From positions 186,001-250,000 of the forward strand of contig NZ_NPDR01000003.1 of assembly GCF_002811765.1 (NCBI RefSeq): a stretch of 64,000 nt of DNA. The letters are read 5' to 3'. Shown piece after piece: positions 9,014-16,887 of the stretch (the first letter of the stretch is position 1; each line of letters starts with the position of its first letter). This DNA comes from Leptospira saintgironsiae. Its GTDB lineage: Bacteria > Spirochaetota > Leptospiria > Leptospirales > Leptospiraceae. Below the pieces are notes generated by a model. It was not told the origin of the DNA and made no database searches. It was given only the letters and a program-made list of their open reading frames with translations. Position numbers and translations under genes: made by a program.

Positions 9014-10012
9014 ATGAATAAACGAATCCTTTTTTTTGTAACGATTGTTACAATTACCCTGGCAAACTGTTCCATCGTATATAGAGTTACTGGCAAAACT
9101 TTAAATTCTTATGCCCAAGACCATTTGGTCCCTCATTACCTTGCTTCCGACGATTTGGATGCGATTTGTACCGGAGGAACTGCACTCGGACCATTGGTGG
9201 CTTCTTTTGAAAGAACTGGAGCATCTGTGGAATTGGCTACTATGGTAGCGCAAATGGGTGCGGGGATGTGTGCTGAAAGACAAGCACAGGAAGCAGAACT
9301 TTTATATATCGCAGCAGTTCGTAAAGGTAAGGGAGAAGAAGCTCTAGATAACCAAGCTAGACAAATCCGTTATCATGGGATCGCAGCAAAAAGATACGGG
9401 GATGCACATAGTAGATTCCTTCAATACTTCGGAGAATGGAATGGAAAATGTCCTTCTATCAGTGAAGACGAAGAGTTATATTATTTAGTAGGACTTTCTT
9501 CTGGATTACTCGCAATCCTTCACGATTTTGCTTCTCAAGGATATGCAGGGATCACTCGCGATGTGCCAAGCGTAGTTGCTGGCGGATCAAAATGTTTAGA
9601 TTCCAAAAAATGGTGGGGAGCCCCTCTTGCATTGGAAGCTGTAGTTTGGCTTTCCGTTCCAGGCGCAACTCCTGAAGGAAAAGATGCTAATAAACAAATG
9701 GAAGAAGCTGTCAAACAGGGCGACCAGGCAGGTGTTCGTTTAGCTCGCGCATTCCAGATCCAAGCCGCTGCCGGAAAGGGTGATGTGGAGAAGATCAAAA
9801 AACTTATATTAGAACATTCTAAAGTTCTAAGCCAAATCCCTGCTAAGAAAGAATATCGTTTCTTGGAAGCATTTGCGGAAAATTTATCACGTCATGAATC
9901 TGATAAAATTTGGATGAAAGAAACTGGGCATAGAGGACCGATTTATTTCTCCTCTTTCCCGGGAAAAAAGAAAAACAATAAAGAAGAAGACGATCTGTTA
10001 AAAGATCTTTGA
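9014..10012 (+). CDS. tatT: TatT-like TRAP-associated lipoprotein
   Basis: 332 residues with a lipoprotein signal peptide ending LANC (Cys19). The helical, Ala-rich body beginning with a YLASDDLDAICTGG segment and its position immediately before a periplasmic binding protein and a fused TRAP permease match the spirochaetal TatT/TatP arrangement known from Treponema pallidum (TP0956-TP0957-TP0958). TatT proteins are TPR-like trimers thought to hand hydrophobic ligands to the binding protein in the periplasm. The C-terminus is very lysine/aspartate rich. The next gene starts 58 bases downstream. The identification relies on architecture and synteny rather than strong motif matches. Confidence 0.72.
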   Translation: MNKRILFFVTIVTITLANCSIVYRVTGKTLNSYAQDHLVPHYLASDDLDAICTGGTALGPLVASFERTGASVELATMVAQMGAGMCAERQAQEAELLYIAAVRKGKGEEALDNQARQIRYHGIAAKRYGDAHSRFLQYFGEWNGKCPSISEDEELYYLVGLSSGLLAILHDFASQGYAGITRDVPSVVAGGSKCLDSKKWWGAPLALEAVVWLSVPGATPEGKDANKQMEEAVKQGDQAGVRLARAFQIQAAAGKGDVEKIKKLILEHSKVLSQIPAKKEYRFLEAFAENLSRHESDKIWMKETGHRGPIYFSSFPGKKKNNKEEDDLLKDL

Positions 10013-10069
10013 GCGGGTTCTTGGGTGGAAAACGAAAAAAAAGGGACCTTATTAAGGAGAAAAAACTAT

Positions 10070-11077
10070 ATGAAGAAGTTTCTCATTCTATCGGTAATCA
10101 TTCTCGGGACTTGGATGTCCGTAGGTGTGGGAGCAGCGGAGACGGTGGATCGATCCATGTGTGTATTCGATCCTTCCGGCGCACACGGAGACGTGTTTAA
10201 AGCGGCACAAAGATACCAAGCACAAGCTTTAACATGGGGAATCCGTCTGGATCTAAAAGCTTATACAGACGAAGTGGTCGCAAACTCCGACTTCAAAGCC
10301 GGAAAATGTAATATGGCATTCTTAACTTCTCTTAGAGTAAGAAGTTATGTGCATGAATCAGGATCCATCGAAGCGATCGGTGCATTGCCAAGTTATGACC
10401 TTCTCCGCAAAACAATCGAAGCATTATCAAATCCTAAAGTAAGAGAATTAAATACAGACGGTGACTACGAGACCATGGCTATGTTCCCTGGTGGCGCAGT
10501 TTATCTTTTATTAAGAGATAAGAACTTGAAAGATATCAAGGACCTAGCTGGAAGAAAGATCGCTACTTTAACTTATGACCAAGCTGCGACTACTATGGTG
10601 GATATTGTTGGAGCTTCTATGGTTCCGGCAGAGATCGCTACTTTTGCAGGTATTTTCAATAATGGTAGAGCGGATGCTTGTTATTCTCCTGCTATCGGGA
10701 TCAAACCTTTGGAGCTGATGAAAGGGATTTCCCCGAATGGTGGAATTGTTCGTTTTCCAATCGGACAATTAACTTTCCAAATCGTAGCTCGTCATAAGGA
10801 TTTTGCAGAAGGTTTTGGAAATACTTCCAGAGCTTGGGCAGCAACTCAGTTTGACGCTATGCTTTCTCTTACCAAAAAGGCAGAGCAAGAAATCCCAGCT
10901 AAGTTTTGGATAGAAGTTCCTAAAGATCTTCAAAAGAACTATTTCGAAAAATTTAGAGAAGTAAGGATCAGGCTGAGAGACAAAAAAGTATATCATCCTA
11001 CCATTCTGAAACTAATGAAAAGGGTTCGTTGCAGCGCGGATAAAGAAGCCGCAGAGTGCGCGGATAACCTGGAATAA
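10070..11077 (+). CDS. TRAP-type periplasmic solute-binding protein (TatP/DctP-like)
   Basis: 335 residues from the ATG at 10070, chosen because AAGGAG (10054-10059) precedes it and the protein opens with a clean signal peptide ending near GVGAAE; an in-frame ATG at 10025 would bury it. The mature part has the two-lobed binding-protein pattern: an early CVFDPSGAHGDVF strand, DLAGRKIATLTYDQAATTM in the middle, and a RADACYSPAIG segment. It belongs with the putative solute-binding proteins that partner spirochaetal TRAP permeases. It presumably captures an organic acid or hydrophobic solute and delivers it to the permease at 11162. The C-terminus has two Cys (VRCSADKEAAECADN), possibly a disulfide. 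A hairpin (11101-11120) separates it from the permease gene. Confidence 0.8.
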   Translation: MKKFLILSVIILGTWMSVGVGAAETVDRSMCVFDPSGAHGDVFKAAQRYQAQALTWGIRLDLKAYTDEVVANSDFKAGKCNMAFLTSLRVRSYVHESGSIEAIGALPSYDLLRKTIEALSNPKVRELNTDGDYETMAMFPGGAVYLLLRDKNLKDIKDLAGRKIATLTYDQAATTMVDIVGASMVPAEIATFAGIFNNGRADACYSPAIGIKPLELMKGISPNGGIVRFPIGQLTFQIVARHKDFAEGFGNTSRAWAATQFDAMLSLTKKAEQEIPAKFWIEVPKDLQKNYFEKFREVRIRLRDKKVYHPTILKLMKRVRCSADKEAAECADNLE

Positions 11078-11100
11078 TTTCTAAAACTAACACAAAAAAG

Positions 11101-11120
11101 GCGGGAAAAATCTTTCCCGC
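11101..11120 (+). promoter_or_regulatory. Intercistronic hairpin in TRAP operon
   Basis: GCGGGAAA pairs with TTTCCCGC across a 4-base loop, starting 24 bases after the binding-protein stop codon. Only a broken pyrimidine run (TACTCTTAT) follows. It could be a partial terminator or an RNA-stabilising 3' hairpin that gives more binding protein than permease. Confidence 0.5.
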
Positions 11121-11161
11121 TACTCTTATATCAATCAATCGCAGATTCCAGAGGATATTCT

Positions 11162-13150
11162 ATGTGGAGAAAAATCGTTTCCTGGGCGGTATTATTCTTT
11201 TTATTCGTACCCCTTGTTCAAAGTGGAAGCCAGTTAGTTCAGGCTAGGTTATTAGGCTTAGGCGGCAGTATTTGGCCGAACTATGCTATGATCCGAAATG
11301 TTTGTATCGCTGATCCGAATGCGGAAACAGATACAAAAGCAGAAGTCAGCCAAGCGGATATGGACGCTTTGGATGACATAGGTCTTGGAGATACTTCAGG
11401 CGGGAAAAATGTAGGAGTTCCAACAGGACCTACGGAAACTCAATTGGAGTTAGAGAAGCTTGCAGGCTCTCTTACTACAGGACAGAAATTATACTGTGGA
11501 TTTGAACGTAGGCTTTCCTGGCTTACTATCTCAGCCATAGATTATATTCCTATGACTATGGTGTTCTTGCTTATTGTAGCTGGAACTGTTTCAACAACCA
11601 GAAGATATCATATTGCTCTTCGAAACCCTGAAAACTCAAAAGAGGAAAAGATTACTGAATGGAGCCAGATCATCGCGAATACGATCATCATGGTTTCTGC
11701 AGCATTCATGTATCCTCTTCAAAAAGGAGTAGAAGCTCAGATCCAAGTTCTTTGGGTTTTGGGACTTATACTTTTGGCAGGATTAAATTTTTATAATTTA
11801 TTAAATCCTGTATTCAAAAATGGGGAAGGGAAACAAAATACCAAACTTTCCAATGCATTATTATGCGTTCCTTTATATGCTTGGATGGCGCTTATTTGCG
11901 GATTGTACTTCTTTATTTTAGAAAAACATCCGGCAGGGCTTGCGATCTATCTTCAAAAATTGACCGCACATGCTCAACTTTATATTCAGATCGGTCTTTA
12001 TGTTTGGACTGGAATTCTTTTAAGAGATACTTCTCTCGGAAAAAGATTTTTCGATCTTCTGAACCCATGGAAACTTCCTTCTGAATTATTGGCGGTGATC
12101 ATCGTTGTTGTTGCTGCTCTTCCTACTGCTTATAGCGGTGCTTCCGGGATCGTGGTTTTAGCATTAGGAGCTACTATCTTCAAGGAATTGAGAAGGGCAG
12201 GTGCAAGCCAAGAGAGAGCGCTTGCTGCGACTGCTATGTCAGGAAGTTTAGGAGTGGTTCTTCCTCCATGTTTACTCGTTGTGATTGTTGCTTCTTTGAA
12301 CTTAGAAGTGACTACTGACGAATTATTCCATTGGGGTTGGAGAGTGTTTGCACTTTCTTCTACTTTATTCTTGATAGTCAGTTGGTTTAGCAGAACTGAA
12401 TCTTGGAAGATCAGACCAGAACAAGATGCATTCAAAAAGTCTTTACTGGCATTCAAATCTTTCTCAGTTTATTTAGTGATCTCTATTGCAATCGTTCTTA
12501 CGATCGTTCTTGCACTTGGAACCCATTTTGATGAAAGAACAGCACCTTATATCTTGCCGATCGCGATGCTGGCACTTCTATTCATAGATTATAAAATTTC
12601 CAAAAAAGAAAAACTGGAAAAGGGAGAAACTCATAACGAAGAAGTGGAACTTTCCAGAACTTCTTATGATGCAGGCTCACATTTAGGGGCACTTCTTCTT
12701 TTAATGGGATTGTCTGCTTGTATGGGAGGGGTTTTTGAAAGATCAGAAGTGATCAATCTATTCCCGACTCAATTGGGATCTCCAATGTCTGCGATGTTGA
12801 TCTTAACATTTGCACTCGTGATCATTGGAATGCTGATGGATCCTTACGGGGCTGTGATCTTAGTTTCAGTAACTTTGTATCCGATTGCTAAGGCAAACGG
12901 GATCCATCCTTTGAATTTCTGGATGACCGCGCTTGTTTCATTCGAGTTAGGTTATTTGACTCCTCCAGTCGCGCTCAATCACTTGTTAACCAAACACGTA
13001 GTGAGAGATCTGTTAATCGAGGATAAAAGTTTAGAAGGAAAAGGTTTCTTCGCAAGACATGAACATATCGTAATTCCGATTATTGTTCTGACTCTGACCT
13101 TGCTTGTGACCGCTTTCGGGCCAATCCTGTATTCTAAATACGCAGGGTAA
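11162..13150 (+). CDS. TRAP transporter permease, fused DctQ-DctM type
   Basis: 662 residues, almost entirely hydrophobic helices separated by short loops. The first ~250 residues hold a periplasmic insert after helix 1 (Asp/Thr/Gly rich, about residues 45-105) and four-helix DctQ-like segments; the remainder has the DctM pattern of the ion transporter superfamily, including TAYSGASGIVVLALGATIFK, AMSGSLGVVLPPCLLVVI and TPPVALNHLL. Fusion of small and large subunits is common in spirochaetes and T. pallidum TP0958. It moves the solute delivered by the binding protein across the inner membrane using a Na+ or H+ gradient. It is last in its operon; an almost perfect 30-base palindrome lies 43 bases downstream, before the convergent phosphate transporter gene. 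Confidence 0.88.
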   Translation: MWRKIVSWAVLFFLFVPLVQSGSQLVQARLLGLGGSIWPNYAMIRNVCIADPNAETDTKAEVSQADMDALDDIGLGDTSGGKNVGVPTGPTETQLELEKLAGSLTTGQKLYCGFERRLSWLTISAIDYIPMTMVFLLIVAGTVSTTRRYHIALRNPENSKEEKITEWSQIIANTIIMVSAAFMYPLQKGVEAQIQVLWVLGLILLAGLNFYNLLNPVFKNGEGKQNTKLSNALLCVPLYAWMALICGLYFFILEKHPAGLAIYLQKLTAHAQLYIQIGLYVWTGILLRDTSLGKRFFDLLNPWKLPSELLAVIIVVVAALPTAYSGASGIVVLALGATIFKELRRAGASQERALAATAMSGSLGVVLPPCLLVVIVASLNLEVTTDELFHWGWRVFALSSTLFLIVSWFSRTESWKIRPEQDAFKKSLLAFKSFSVYLVISIAIVLTIVLALGTHFDERTAPYILPIAMLALLFIDYKISKKEKLEKGETHNEEVELSRTSYDAGSHLGALLLLMGLSACMGGVFERSEVINLFPTQLGSPMSAMLILTFALVIIGMLMDPYGAVILVSVTLYPIAKANGIHPLNFWMTALVSFELGYLTPPVALNHLLTKHVVRDLLIEDKSLEGKGFFARHEHIVIPIIVLTLTLLVTAFGPILYSKYAG

Positions 13151-13192
13151 AGACCGAGAACAATTTCGCACAGAGATCACTGAGGGCTTATG

Positions 13193-13222
13193 TATCCGAT
13201 GTAGGATGTCCTACATCGGATA
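13193..13222. terminator. 30-base inverted repeat between convergent genes (candidate bidirectional terminator)
   Basis: TATCCGATGTAGGA (13193-13206) is followed after TG by its exact reverse complement (13209-13222): a 14-bp perfect stem with a 2-base spacer. It sits between the ends of the TRAP permease and the PiT transporter. No T-tract follows on either strand, so it is not a classical intrinsic terminator; it may be an RNA-protecting hairpin, a protein-binding dyad or a mobile palindromic repeat. Confidence 0.5.
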
Positions 13223-13315
13223 ATTCTAAAGGAATTCATTTGGAATAAGAACTGCAATGGAAGTTCACTTTCTCCTTGTCCTCTGTGAACTTCGTACGAA
13301 ATTTCCTACTATTGA

Positions 13316-15628
13316 TCACTTCTTCTTTTTTTTCTTACCTTTAGTCTTAGGGAATTCCAGTTTTGCTCCCGAGAAATTTCCCTTAGCAAATTGTTTTTTC
13401 TTGGTTTCTATCCAAGGTAAAACCCAAACCAATTCTTCTGCCAGAGCAAATAAGTTTTCGTTAATATCTACGAGTTCCTCAATTACTAAGAAGTAGGCAA
13501 CGCTGGATTTTAATTTGCTATCTCCTTTTCGGATCCGTTTCATTTGATTTTTGTAAATACGGACTTTGATATCGGAGAGTTCTTTTACTTTTTTGCTAGA
13601 TCTTGCCTTTTCGACTAAACCTGGGACCTTATCAGATTGTGCCAGAAGTTCAAAAAGATCTTCTGCAAGTTTGCGTAATTCTTTTAGATCTTCTCTTTCG
13701 TCTTTTGTGAGTCCTGTTTGGAAACGATCTATCTTTTCGGAAGTGTTCCTGTGAATATTTGCAAGATTCTCTGCGATACGATCTATATAACCGAGTGCAT
13801 TTGTGAATGGATGAATGGATTGGAAATCTGACTCATCAAAATGTCTATCTACGAGACTTAAAAAACCGGAGATAGAAGATTCATAGTTTTTCTTCAGGTT
13901 CTTTAATATTTTAGAAGCCTGTTTAAAGTCCTTCTTCTTTCCTCCAATATAACCGGAAGAAAGTGTATTCATCGCCTTCTTCTCTAATAACAAATTTCCT
14001 AATAAAGAAGATAACGATTTGGAAAGTGCCTTTTCTGGGTGTTTGGTGAGAAGGAGAAGTTTTTCCAGATTCTCATCATATTCTGCCTTTCTTTTCTTAT
14101 GGATTCGATTGAATGCAAGAACCAAGAAAAATGTGAATATTAAAACTACTACTACTGCTGCGAATCCGAAGTAATAGAATAGAGCTGCGATAAATCCACC
14201 TGTGAAAGAAGCGAATATCGCAGTCATAAACCATCCGCCTACAACTGTTAAAACTCCGCTTACACGATTGACTGCGTTTTCTTTCTGCCAGGCTCCATCT
14301 GCGAGCGAGGTTCCCATCGCTACCATGAAGGTTACGAATGTAGTAGAAAGAGGAAGTTTTTCGATGGTTCCAACAAGGATGAGTGCGGATGCAATGAGTA
14401 TGTTTACGGAGGCTCTTAATAGATCGAATGCATCACTTTCATGCAAACGAACTAATTCCAAGGTCCCAGTTTGTTTAAATCTGGAAGCGATCCAATTTCG
14501 GAGGAAAGAAGGCAGAAATCTTTTAATAGGGTAATAGATCCCAACTGCGATTTGGACGAATACTCTTGCGACCAAACTGGATTGATATGCTTCTACAGTT
14601 TCTCCTTGAGAGCCTAAACTTACTTCAGTTCTGGTTACAGTTTCTGCTTTCTTGGATTTGAATAACGCGATGATCATGATGAGGGCGGCACCAATCAGAA
14701 GTCTATTGTCTGTAAGAACTTCTTTTCCTAAGCCAGACGCCATCGTATTTGCATCCCAGTTGGCCGCTTTGATCAATTCATGTGTTTGTAAACTTGCGAT
14801 AGGAACTCCTATAAAGTTCACTAAATCATTACTTGCGAATGCCATTGCAAGTGCTGCAGTTCCGAATAATACGACGATCTTCAGAACATTTATTTTAGAT
14901 AAGATCAGTATCTGGAATAGAATAGAAAATCCTATAAAACTTAAGGCAAGAATTGTCTTAAAATTGGTTTGGATCCAAGCTAATACGTCTTTGCTTAAGA
15001 AAGTGGACCCTTTCATTGCAGTAAGAAGGATGAAGAAGATCACAACCGTAACTGCGAGTCCTGAAAAAATTCCACCGAACCATTTCATTGTTTTTTCTAA
15101 ACGGAAACTGAAGATCAATCGGAAGAAGAACATCAATATCAGTCCTGCAAAGAATGCGAGTATCACTGATAATGCGATCCCGAATATGATCTTTAAGGCG
15201 GATTCTGAGTTAATGATCTTAAATGCATCGTTTAATGTGTCAGCTTTTAGAATTGCAAGGACCAAAGAGGCGCCCAATAATTCGAAAACCAAAGACACAG
15301 TGGTGGAAGTGGGAAGTCCTAATGTATTGTATAAGTCCAAGAGGATGATATCGGAGACCATCACCGCCAAAAATAAGAACATTAACTCTGCTAGGCTGAA
15401 AAATTCAGGATGAAAAATCCCTTTTCTTGCAACTTCCATCATTCCGCTGGAGCTTAATGCCCCGAGCATGATACCGAATGCAGAAACGATGAGGATGATT
15501 TTTCTGGAAGCTGCTCTAGATCCGACTGCTGAATTTGTAAAGTTCACTGCGTCATTGGAAACCCCGACGAGTAAGTCCATTACCCCGAGAACAGCCATGA
15601 CTGCTACTATGATTAGGAAGATATCCAT
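13316..15628 (-). CDS. pit: PiT-family inorganic phosphate transporter with PhoU-like C-terminal domain
   Basis: 770 residues. The N-terminal ~530 residues carry about ten or more membrane helices and the two PiT signature repeats (GVSNDAVNFTNSAVGSRAAS near residue 23 and ASNDLVNFIGVPIAS near 265), plus LGLPTSTTVSLVFELLG. The last ~220 residues are soluble, helical and charged, resembling the PhoU-like domain found fused to some PiT proteins, and end in a Lys run. It takes up phosphate with H+ or Na+. The start is supported by AGGA about ten bases upstream. It is divergent from the RRM gene and convergent with the TRAP permease. Sodium/sulfate use is conceivable but the ND signature favours phosphate. 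A PhoU-like tail suggests self-contained control of uptake. Confidence 0.9.
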   Translation of the reverse strand: MDIFLIIVAVMAVLGVMDLLVGVSNDAVNFTNSAVGSRAASRKIILIVSAFGIMLGALSSSGMMEVARKGIFHPEFFSLAELMFLFLAVMVSDIILLDLYNTLGLPTSTTVSLVFELLGASLVLAILKADTLNDAFKIINSESALKIIFGIALSVILAFFAGLILMFFFRLIFSFRLEKTMKWFGGIFSGLAVTVVIFFILLTAMKGSTFLSKDVLAWIQTNFKTILALSFIGFSILFQILILSKINVLKIVVLFGTAALAMAFASNDLVNFIGVPIASLQTHELIKAANWDANTMASGLGKEVLTDNRLLIGAALIMIIALFKSKKAETVTRTEVSLGSQGETVEAYQSSLVARVFVQIAVGIYYPIKRFLPSFLRNWIASRFKQTGTLELVRLHESDAFDLLRASVNILIASALILVGTIEKLPLSTTFVTFMVAMGTSLADGAWQKENAVNRVSGVLTVVGGWFMTAIFASFTGGFIAALFYYFGFAAVVVVLIFTFFLVLAFNRIHKKRKAEYDENLEKLLLLTKHPEKALSKSLSSLLGNLLLEKKAMNTLSSGYIGGKKKDFKQASKILKNLKKNYESSISGFLSLVDRHFDESDFQSIHPFTNALGYIDRIAENLANIHRNTSEKIDRFQTGLTKDEREDLKELRKLAEDLFELLAQSDKVPGLVEKARSSKKVKELSDIKVRIYKNQMKRIRKGDSKLKSSVAYFLVIEELVDINENLFALAEELVWVLPWIETKKKQFAKGNFSGAKLEFPKTKGKKKKKK

Positions 15629-15799
15629 ATTCTTATTTCCTGGAATTATTGGAGAAAGAACACCCAGGCAGGGTGATTTGGGTAGTATTTAAGGCAAAGT
15701 AGGAGCCTCAACCTAAATTTCCGCGGGTTTCTTTTTCAAAATACAGATTATGAAATGGGCTTTCGATTTCTCCCCGACCTGAAAGAATGGGTGATCTAA

Positions 15800-15827
15800 C
15801 CGGTTTTTTTAGAAAGCAAAAGACCGG
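15800..15827 (+). promoter_or_regulatory. 5'-UTR hairpin ahead of the RRM gene
   Basis: CCGGTTTTTT (15800-15809) can pair with AAAAGACCGG (15818-15827), ten pairs with one G-U, around an 8-base loop. It ends 34 bases before the RRM start codon. It might be the RNA-binding protein's own target, a cold-responsive structure, or part of a terminator for an unseen transcript; the sequence does not decide. Confidence 0.4.
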
Positions 15828-15861
15828 CTAATCAATCGTCGCGATATAAAAAGGAGGCGGT

Positions 15862-16221
15862 ATGAAGATTTCAGTGGGCAATCTTCCCCAGGAATGGAAG
15901 GAAGAAGATTTGGAAAAATTATTCTCCAAATACGGAAAGGCTGAACATATTTCCATCAAAAAGGATAAACTCACAGGACGTTCTTTGGGTTACGGTTCTT
16001 TGGAATTGGAAGATGAGGCTGCAAAAAAAGCCCTGGAAGCTTTAAACAAGTACGAGGTTTCCGGAAAAGTTCTAACGGTGGTAGACGCCGACGAATGGAA
16101 AAAAGAATTCGATAAAAAACAATCCGTAAAAGGCGGGCCTAGTCACAATAAAGTACAGGGTAGCCAGACCACGGGAGGTTTTGGAAGTTCCGTCAGACGC
16201 ACTGGAGGTAGAGGAAAATGA
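15862..16221 (+). CDS. RRM-domain RNA-binding protein
   Basis: 119 residues with a single RNA recognition motif: RNP2-like ISVGNL at residues 3-8, and an RNP1-like RSLGYGSLEL near residue 45-54 where the usual aromatic positions are partly replaced (Y-G-S-L). The C-terminal ~35 residues are Gly/Arg/Ser rich (GGFGSSVRRTGGRGK), as in cyanobacterial Rbp proteins, and should add nonspecific RNA contacts. It starts after a textbook AAGGAGG (15851-15857). Bacterial RRM proteins of this kind are small cytoplasmic single-stranded RNA binders, often cold-responsive. Its stop overlaps the start of the FKBP gene by ATGA, so the two are translationally coupled. The divergent RNP1 aromatics may weaken or alter stacking on RNA. 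Confidence 0.92.
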   Translation: MKISVGNLPQEWKEEDLEKLFSKYGKAEHISIKKDKLTGRSLGYGSLELEDEAAKKALEALNKYEVSGKVLTVVDADEWKKEFDKKQSVKGGPSHNKVQGSQTTGGFGSSVRRTGGRGK

Positions 16222-16622
16222 ATTTAAAAAGAATCCATATATTAACCGCAATTTTAATCTCAGCATTCGTTTTGAGCCTGGGTGTATTCGCTCAAGGCAA
16301 CGGTCTTGTGATTAAAGACATCAAAAAGGGAACTGGAAAAGAGGCCTTCAATGGGTCTAACGTAACCGTTCATTATACCGGTTGGCTTACCAACGGAAAA
16401 AAATTCGATAGCTCCAAAGACAGAGGAACTCCGTTCCGTTTTGATTTGGGTGCTGGACAAGTGATCCGTGGTTGGGACAAAGGAGTCCAAGGTATGAAAG
16501 AAGGTGGGATCCGTAAATTGACAATCCCGCCTGAATTAGGCTACGGAAGTGCTGGAGCTGGCGGAAGTATTCCTCCTAATTCTACCCTTATTTTTGAAGT
16601 GGAATTGATCAAAGTTTACTGA
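16218..16622 (+). CDS. FKBP-type peptidyl-prolyl isomerase, exported
   Basis: 134 residues: a signal peptide (KR start, hydrophobic core, cut near VFAQG) followed by one complete FKBP domain. Family hallmarks are VTVHYTGWLTNGKKFDSS, FDLGAGQVIRGWDKGVQGMK, IPPELGYGSAGAGGSIPPNS and LIFEVELIKV; the active-site Tyr, Phe, Asp and Trp positions are present. It should speed proline isomerisation in exported proteins in the periplasm. The coding region overlaps the RRM gene by four bases. No lipobox Cys follows the signal peptide, so a soluble periplasmic form is expected. Confidence 0.95.
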   Translation: MNLKRIHILTAILISAFVLSLGVFAQGNGLVIKDIKKGTGKEAFNGSNVTVHYTGWLTNGKKFDSSKDRGTPFRFDLGAGQVIRGWDKGVQGMKEGGIRKLTIPPELGYGSAGAGGSIPPNSTLIFEVELIKVY

Positions 16623-16638
16623 CATTTCTGTGTTAATT

Positions 16639-16673
16639 CTGTTGCTTCTATCCTGATGGACTGGAAGCAACAG
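16639..16673 (+). terminator. Hairpin after the RRM-FKBP operon
   Basis: CTGTTGCTTC (16639-16648) pairs perfectly with GAAGCAACAG (16664-16673) around a 15-base loop, 16 bases after the FKBP stop. It lacks a following T-tract, so termination may need Rho or the structure may protect the 3' end. Confidence 0.45.
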
Positions 16674-16792
16674 TAGCAAAATATCACGATTTCACTGCAA
16701 TTCGCGACAAACCTGCACCCTGGCTCACCTTAGTTCTTCTTTTTTTTAAAAAACTGTAATATTTAAACAAGGCCGCTCTTCCCATTTACTAT

Positions 16793-16810
16793 AAGAGCCT
16801 GTTGGCTCTT
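16793..16810. promoter_or_regulatory. Inverted repeat AAGAGCC-N4-GGCTCTT
   Basis: A perfect 7-bp dyad 78 bases upstream of the PAS histidine kinase start. It could form a small leader hairpin or be an operator. Confidence 0.4.
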
Positions 16811-16824
16811 GAAGCCCGAAAAAT

Positions 16825-16843
16825 TATGCTAATCGATAGCATA
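16825..16843. promoter_or_regulatory. Inverted repeat TATGCTA-N5-TAGCATA
   Basis: A perfect 7-bp dyad with a 5-base spacer (19 bases in all) 44 bases upstream of the kinase start codon. Length and spacing fit a homodimeric repressor site near a promoter. Confidence 0.45.
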
Positions 16844-16887
16844 CATTTTGAAACGGACTATAGAGAGAAAAGGGGAGGAAGAAGGTT

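Noticed and set aside
14652..15413. A 253-codon open frame on the plus strand, antisense to the PiT gene.
   Set aside because: It lies wholly inside the strongly supported transporter gene, has no ribosome site, and its Ile/Lys/Ser-rich translation resembles no protein; it is a mirror of membrane-protein codon use.
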